Shown here one piece after another: positions 14,023 through 18,631 of a stretch of 18,631 bases of DNA. The DNA is from Calditrichia bacterium (GTDB lineage: Bacteria > Calditrichota > Calditrichia > JAJRVZ01): the NCBI GenBank assembly GCA_030634505.1, contig DAOWAQ010000012.1:1-18631 (forward strand), written 5' to 3'. The translations under genes were made by a program, and so were the position numbers. Under the pieces are notes generated by a model, which worked only from the letters and a program-made list of their open reading frames with translations, was not told the origin of the DNA and ran no database searches. Numbering within the stretch: the stretch's first letter is position 1; each line of letters starts with the position of its first letter.

Positions 14023-17000
14023 TTAAAACGAAAATGAATGGCGTAATCTTATTTTGAAATCATCAGAATATGGTTTATCTGTAAAAGTTGAAAAATAATT
14101 CAACATTTCCCTATCATACTCAAATTCTAATAAAATGTTCTTAAAAAATCGATATTCTAAGCCTATTGAATGATTTAAATTAAATTCGTTAGATTGGTCA
14201 ATAGCAGTAGCAACTAATTGCCCCGTATAAGTCAAATATAAATTCTGAGATAGGTATTTCCCTACAGTAACCTCAGAGCTTTCGAACAATAATAAATAAG
14301 GTGAATTAGTATTCAGATCGTACAAATAAGATTTTGAATTATTAAAACCAGGGACATTCCCTAAACTAACATGAAATAAATTTCTGGCAATATTTGAATT
14401 GAATCGTACTAAATCAAATCCCAAGTATCTTTCCAATGACCTTTCAATTGGTCTTAATAATGGTCTAATTAAATAATTTTCCGTTACTGCCCCCCCAACA
14501 TCAGTAGCCTTTTCCTGAAAATTATCAACTGAATATCCAAGATACGCCAAGACTTGTTCCTGAGTTTCTCCAACTGTGGGGTCAGCAGATACTAATTTAA
14601 ATCTAAAATCTTCCCATCTTGCGCTTTGAATTTCTTGCCCTGTTTCAGGATCAACAGCATATAACTCCAAATAAATTGTTTTAGGAATTGCGCTAAGCGA
14701 ATCACGGACGATTGTCCAGGCTCTTCCTGTAACACGCGGCTCCTGATTAAATGCATTAAATTCAACACCAAATCTTTCCACTCTAAAATTTAAATCCAGA
14801 TAATCCACTCTTCCCCGTTCAGAAATAATATTTCCATTTGCTTTGAATGTATTTCGGTTTATAGTTCCTCTTAATTCCAGTCCATTTCCTCCAGGATTAA
14901 CAGTTAATTCTGTATTAACCTCACCTAAGAAAGCGTCAATTTCACGAATATAGTTTAGATCTTTTCCAGCTTTAACAAACAAATCCCAGTTGATGTTTTC
15001 AAGAAATTCTTCTGTTGTATCTTTTTCTTTTGATTTTTTAGATGTAAAAGGATATGTAATACGAGAATTACTTACAATGACCGTTCCTCTTACAACCGGA
15101 TGTTTAACAGGTCCTGAAAAATAAAATTTTTCATTTTTTTCTTTACCAACAAGTCTTATAAATCCTTTTTCATTTTTAGGCATAAGACCCGGAATGTTGA
15201 TTTCTATTCCATTTGTCGATGTCGATAAAGTTAAAACACCAAAATCCAAATTTATATTTTTGAAAAACCATGGTTGTAATTTGGTCCCATCTGTTGTTTC
15301 AACGTCATGTACAGTATTTATAATTAGTTCATTGCCATCTATCTCAGCCATTAAATTAACAAAATTCACCTTATTGCTACCCGGTATTATTTCAATCTTT
15401 CCATTTAATTCATCAATATGATCTGCTACATCAGCCAACCAAAGTTCACCTCGTTCAATATCAGCAATACCTCCATCGATTATGGGTCTTTCAGGTGTAC
15501 CCGATAATTTCACTTTCACCGAGGCAAAAGAAGCGCCATCTACAAAAAAACTACTCCAATGCGGTATTAATGAAAACAAATCTCCATTAAATATTAATTC
15601 TAAATCAATATTACCATTTGCATAAAGAGGAAATGTTCCTTTACTTTCAAAATGGTAATGTCCATTTTTAATTAAAGAGAAATTTTCAATATTGATCAGA
15701 TGGTTTTTATAATCAAAGAATTGAGTATTATCTTTAATAGAGTCACTTAATTCAATGTGTAAATTGTCATAAGATATATCATCAAAATCTCCTTTGCGAA
15801 AATCAATGTTAGCAGATATCTTAGGCGATTTATATGAACCATTCACTTGGAAAGTGTAGTCTGCTTCGCCATTTATTTTATATTTATCACCAAATATAGA
15901 TCTAAAAATATAGTCTGCATCAATATTTTCACCTGTTGCTTTCGCACTTATTTGATCATTTGCCAAATTCACTTTTGCTTCGCCGTCCAATATTGATGAA
16001 TTATTTAGAGAAATATTTAAAGCATTTAAGTCTAATATAGAATTAGCAAGAGTGAATTGAGTATTAAACTTATAATAACCAATATCGTTAAAAACAAATT
16101 TGTTTCCTTCTAATTTGGCAGTAATAATTGGATTATCCAAATTGCCGCTTGCATTGACAATACCACTTATTTGTCCATATTTATCAAAAGTCTTATCATT
16201 AAAAAACATTCCTATGTCAAAATTATCTAAATTTATCTTACCATAAAGTTGGTTTTCCCTGTTTAAGTTCAAATCAATTTCGCCATAGACATGACTTCCA
16301 GATCTCACATTTCCAATCAGGTATTCTTCTCCAAGTTTAAAATTTGCAATTCCTGAAAAATTATTAATTTCCCAAGAACCAGAAATATTTTTTTCTTTTT
16401 GCAATATATTTTCGATTTTTGTCGTAAGAATTAATTCTGAACCAGGGTTTTTCTTCGAGAAAAATTTTAACTCAGTATTCAGTGCGTTAAATGGCCCAAC
16501 TAAAATACCTTCAAATGCAAAATCATTAAAAAATGATTTGATCCATGTTCTGGATGCAAATAAATGGAATGGAATGTTTTCAACATAACCATAATTAATT
16601 TGCGGAGAATTAAATACATTAGAAAGTTGGAATGAAAATAAAAAATCTTTTTCTTTAAAGCTGTTTTTTGTAAATGTAAATAATTCATTTTCCAGAGTGA
16701 TCATGCCATCTATATTTATAAGTGTATCTTCATGACCAGCAATTAAATATTTCCAATTTCCATTAACAGTTTTTTCAAAAAGGTTTCCAAATAAATTTAT
16801 TGAGGCATTTTGTGTTTTATTAGTCAGATTATCAAAAAATTGGTGTATTTCAAATTCTCTGTTTGCAGCTAAATTATATGAATAGTTTCCATCCTGAATA
16901 TTAACCTTTCCAGTCGAATTAATATTAAAATTAAAATATTCCAGGTTGAATTTATTTATATTAACTAGACTATTATTATAATCTAATTTTATATTTAATT

Positions 17001-18153
17001 TTTCAATTGTCTCGTTATTATATTTAATTTCTTTTGCATAAATACTTGAAGTAATTAACGTATCAGAATCAGAAATCGTAAAGCTACTATTCAAATTAAC
17101 TTTAGAGCCATTAAATCCTTTTGTATTTAAGTAAGGTTCCAGAGAAGACAGGTTAAAACTTATACTTCTGAATTCCCCCGACAATTTTGGATTTAGAATA
17201 TTTTCAATTTTTGCATTAAGTTCAAAAGGAGAATCATTAATTGATCCTGAACATTCCTTTATCATTAAATCATTGTTTTCTGCCATAATTTTTGCATTAA
17301 ATCCACTAATTTTAGATGGACTATAAATAGCATTTACATCGTGAATATTTAAATAACCATTAAATTTCAAACTATCCAAATTAAATGAATTTGCTGACAC
17401 ATAAATTCTTCCATCTAAATTTCCCCGGTCAATCATCAAATCTGATTGTTTGATAAGGAACTTCATGTTGTTTATATTATAATTAACAAGTTCAATTCTT
17501 CCCGCAATCAATTCTTCTGCTAAATTGATATCAAAGTAAAGGTTAAAATTGTCAATTCCATAGAAGACGCTTCCTTCAGCAGATAGTGTAATATTAAAAT
17601 TATCAGTACTTTTTATCCATCCATTCAACTTGTCTGCTAACACCAATAATTCGCCGGAATCTTTTTTAAATATTATTTTTGCGTTTTGTAATTGCACCCT
17701 ATCAATGCCTGTAAAATTGGTTATTTTATTTATATAATTTATTTTTATACTATCAGATAATTCACGGATTTCATTTTCAATACCAGGTTTGATTGATTCT
17801 TGTTTCAAAATTAATTTTGGTTCAATTAATACAATTTCACTAATTGCGTTTTGTGGTAAAGACGGTTCAGTTATAAGTTTTAGTATATTATAATTAAACT
17901 TTACATTTTTAATTACAAACTGGCTGGATTCTGTCGAGCTAATTATTTTTATATCATTTGCTTCAACCGTCCATAAACCTATTGACATATCTTCGATTGA
18001 AACTACTTTTTCACTTTCAGAATTTATGTTTTCAACAATGTAATTTTTTAATTCTTCATCAAGCGAAAACACAGAAAGAATATATGGCACATCAATCGCG
18101 AACAGAATAACCAAAATAGTAAATATTAGTAATATTTTAACCAGTTTTTTCAT
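14023..18153 (-). CDS. TamB-like translocation and assembly module protein
   Basis: This 1376-residue AsmA/TamB-type protein is expected to span the periplasm from an inner-membrane anchor as a long beta-groove carrying lipids, or to help assemble outer-membrane proteins. It has an N-terminal membrane helix (about 4-29) and then more than 800 residues of repetitive short beta-strands rich in asparagine, isoleucine and leucine. The conserved TamB (DUF490) C-terminal domain spans about 870-1376. Family marks are SGTPERPIIDGGIADIERGEL (884-904), GPVKHPVVRGTVIVSNSRI (1014-1032), GNIISERGRVDYLDLNFRV (1107-1125), and the terminal strands VGKYLSQNLYLTYTGQL and IGLEYRFFKNILLEFEY. It ends LRHSFSF. The sequence ends 14 bases before bamA, so the pair is almost certainly cotranscribed. 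No tamA is seen, which makes BamA its likely partner (inference). The ATG has GCGGA five bases upstream. Confidence 0.93.
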   Translation of the reverse strand: MKKLVKILLIFTILVILFAIDVPYILSVFSLDEELKNYIVENINSESEKVVSIEDMSIGLWTVEANDIKIISSTESSQFVIKNVKFNYNILKLITEPSLPQNAISEIVLIEPKLILKQESIKPGIENEIRELSDSIKINYINKITNFTGIDRVQLQNAKIIFKKDSGELLVLADKLNGWIKSTDNFNITLSAEGSVFYGIDNFNLYFDINLAEELIAGRIELVNYNINNMKFLIKQSDLMIDRGNLDGRIYVSANSFNLDSLKFNGYLNIHDVNAIYSPSKISGFNAKIMAENNDLMIKECSGSINDSPFELNAKIENILNPKLSGEFRSISFNLSSLEPYLNTKGFNGSKVNLNSSFTISDSDTLITSSIYAKEIKYNNETIEKLNIKLDYNNSLVNINKFNLEYFNFNINSTGKVNIQDGNYSYNLAANREFEIHQFFDNLTNKTQNASINLFGNLFEKTVNGNWKYLIAGHEDTLINIDGMITLENELFTFTKNSFKEKDFLFSFQLSNVFNSPQINYGYVENIPFHLFASRTWIKSFFNDFAFEGILVGPFNALNTELKFFSKKNPGSELILTTKIENILQKEKNISGSWEINNFSGIANFKLGEEYLIGNVRSGSHVYGEIDLNLNRENQLYGKINLDNFDIGMFFNDKTFDKYGQISGIVNASGNLDNPIITAKLEGNKFVFNDIGYYKFNTQFTLANSILDLNALNISLNNSSILDGEAKVNLANDQISAKATGENIDADYIFRSIFGDKYKINGEADYTFQVNGSYKSPKISANIDFRKGDFDDISYDNLHIELSDSIKDNTQFFDYKNHLINIENFSLIKNGHYHFESKGTFPLYANGNIDLELIFNGDLFSLIPHWSSFFVDGASFASVKVKLSGTPERPIIDGGIADIERGELWLADVADHIDELNGKIEIIPGSNKVNFVNLMAEIDGNELIINTVHDVETTDGTKLQPWFFKNINLDFGVLTLSTSTNGIEINIPGLMPKNEKGFIRLVGKEKNEKFYFSGPVKHPVVRGTVIVSNSRITYPFTSKKSKEKDTTEEFLENINWDLFVKAGKDLNYIREIDAFLGEVNTELTVNPGGNGLELRGTINRNTFKANGNIISERGRVDYLDLNFRVERFGVEFNAFNQEPRVTGRAWTIVRDSLSAIPKTIYLELYAVDPETGQEIQSARWEDFRFKLVSADPTVGETQEQVLAYLGYSVDNFQEKATDVGGAVTENYLIRPLLRPIERSLERYLGFDLVRFNSNIARNLFHVSLGNVPGFNNSKSYLYDLNTNSPYLLLFESSEVTVGKYLSQNLYLTYTGQLVATAIDQSNEFNLNHSIGLEYRFFKNILLEFEYDREMLNYFSTFTDKPYSDDFKIRLRHSFSF

Positions 18154-18237
18154 TTTTCCGCTTTAATAATATTTATTTCATTCATAAATAATATTATCTA
18201 ATAAAGTGATTTAATTCTTATTTAATTAGAGCATATA

Positions 18238-18266
18238 AATTTATGATTTATATTTAATTAAATCAA
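18238..18266 (-). promoter_or_regulatory. Candidate promoter for the tamB-bamA-lpx operon
   Basis: On the minus strand TTGATT (18261-18266) and TAAATT (18238-18243) are 17 bases apart (each 4/6 to consensus), with TATAAAT also in the spacer. A promoter is expected somewhere in this 198-base AT-rich gap because the operon must start here. The exact site is a guess. A 6-pair hairpin (AATTAC 18269-18274 / GTAATT 18280-18285) lies just upstream and could be an operator half-site or chance. Confidence 0.22.
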
Positions 18267-18351
18267 CCAATTACCTATTGTAATTATTGGATTTCCATTC
18301 TATTCTACCAATAGAAATTGTTAATGAGTACCTATTTTTTCTTTGAATGAA

Positions 18352-18631
18352 TTATGATGAAATTTGGAGTTTTAAAAGATCACTGATTTTAATCAATTCA
18401 TAGTTTTTATCTTTAAGCTTCTTTATCAATTTTGATAACATTTTATAGGGTATATCTGTTTTCCTATCTGTACCGAGGTGCATCAATAATATGGAACCTT
18501 TTAATTTGTCTTTTTGTTCTAAATCCATAATCTTATGGTACATTTCTTCGGGAGTTTTGTATAATGTAGATTCCTTTTCAATTACCCAATCTAGTAAATC
18601 GCCAGATTTGGACCACCTGATATGTTTATAT
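18352..18631 (-). CDS. Polysaccharide deacetylase family protein, C-terminal end (truncated by right window edge)
   Basis: The reading frame stays open to the window edge, giving 92 complete codons plus a partial one of a longer protein; the apparent ATG at 18541-18543 is internal. The visible part resembles the end of a carbohydrate esterase 4 (NodB-like) domain: IRWSKSGDLLDW, then GSILLMHLGTDR with the late-motif leucine-histidine, then LSKLIKKLKDKNYELIKISDLL, the usual last helix and strand. Such enzymes remove N- or O-acetyl groups from peptidoglycan, chitin-like or surface polysaccharides, using metal-binding Asp-His-His residues that here lie outside the window. The substrate cannot be told. 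It ends 198 bases before tamB, which seems to start its own operon, so a link to the lipid A genes is not shown. Confidence 0.8.
   Translation of the reverse strand, partial: YKHIRWSKSGDLLDWVIEKESTLYKTPEEMYHKIMDLEQKDKLKGSILLMHLGTDRKTDIPYKMLSKLIKKLKDKNYELIKISDLLKLQISS

Noticed and set aside
18352..18543. A small 63-residue gene starting at the ATG at 18541-18543
   Set aside because: The frame continues open to the window edge, and the upstream residues (IRWSKSGDLLDW) fit the same polysaccharide deacetylase domain, so the ATG is internal.
1..18631. tRNA, rRNA, insertion sequence or prophage signals
   Set aside because: No clover-leaf, rRNA or transposase-like sequence was recognised on either strand, and gene content and base composition look uniform.

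Overview
The window comes from an AT-rich (by eye about 70% A+T) Gram-negative bacterium, most likely in the Bacteroidota/Chlorobi/Ignavibacteria group. The evidence is a fused LpxC-FabZ protein, a TamB-like gene directly beside bamA, a DUF6588-type barrel-like protein, and a very large propeller-containing sensor kinase. Several genes have strong Shine-Dalgarno sites in front of TTG or GTG starts. That fits the Chlorobi/Ignavibacteria side better than the Bacteroidia, which make little use of such sites. The lineage assignment is inference.

Every gene I can support lies on the minus strand, so the window reads right to left. At the right edge (18352-18631) is the C-terminal end of a polysaccharide deacetylase. 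After a 198-base AT-rich gap comes a compact outer-membrane biogenesis operon: tamB-like, bamA, ompH/skp, lpxD, lpxC-fabZ fusion, lpxA, a LipM/LplA-type lipoate-attachment enzyme, and a DUF6588-like exported protein. Gaps are 64 bases or less, and lpxD/lpxC (4 bases) and lpxA/lipM (about 20 bases) overlap. The operon couples outer-membrane protein insertion (BamA, periplasmic chaperone OmpH), envelope transport (TamB) and the first committed steps of lipid A synthesis (LpxA, LpxC, LpxD).

A 162-base gap with a plausible promoter precedes rseP, the intramembrane site-2 protease. It is followed by a NarL/LuxR-type response regulator, a 1118-residue sensor kinase whose exported part is a predicted 14-blade double propeller, and a second response regulator cut by the left edge. 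The two regulators are about 62% identical over their receiver domains (hand count), so the kinase sits between two duplicated partners. One of them has an unusual DNA-recognition helix.

Most of the window is conserved housekeeping. The parts deserving a second look are the kinase flanked by paralogous regulators, its position beside rseP and the envelope operon, and the lipoate enzyme translationally tied to lpxA. I saw no RNA genes, insertion sequences, CRISPR arrays or phage genes. No gene-free stretch exceeds 300 bases.
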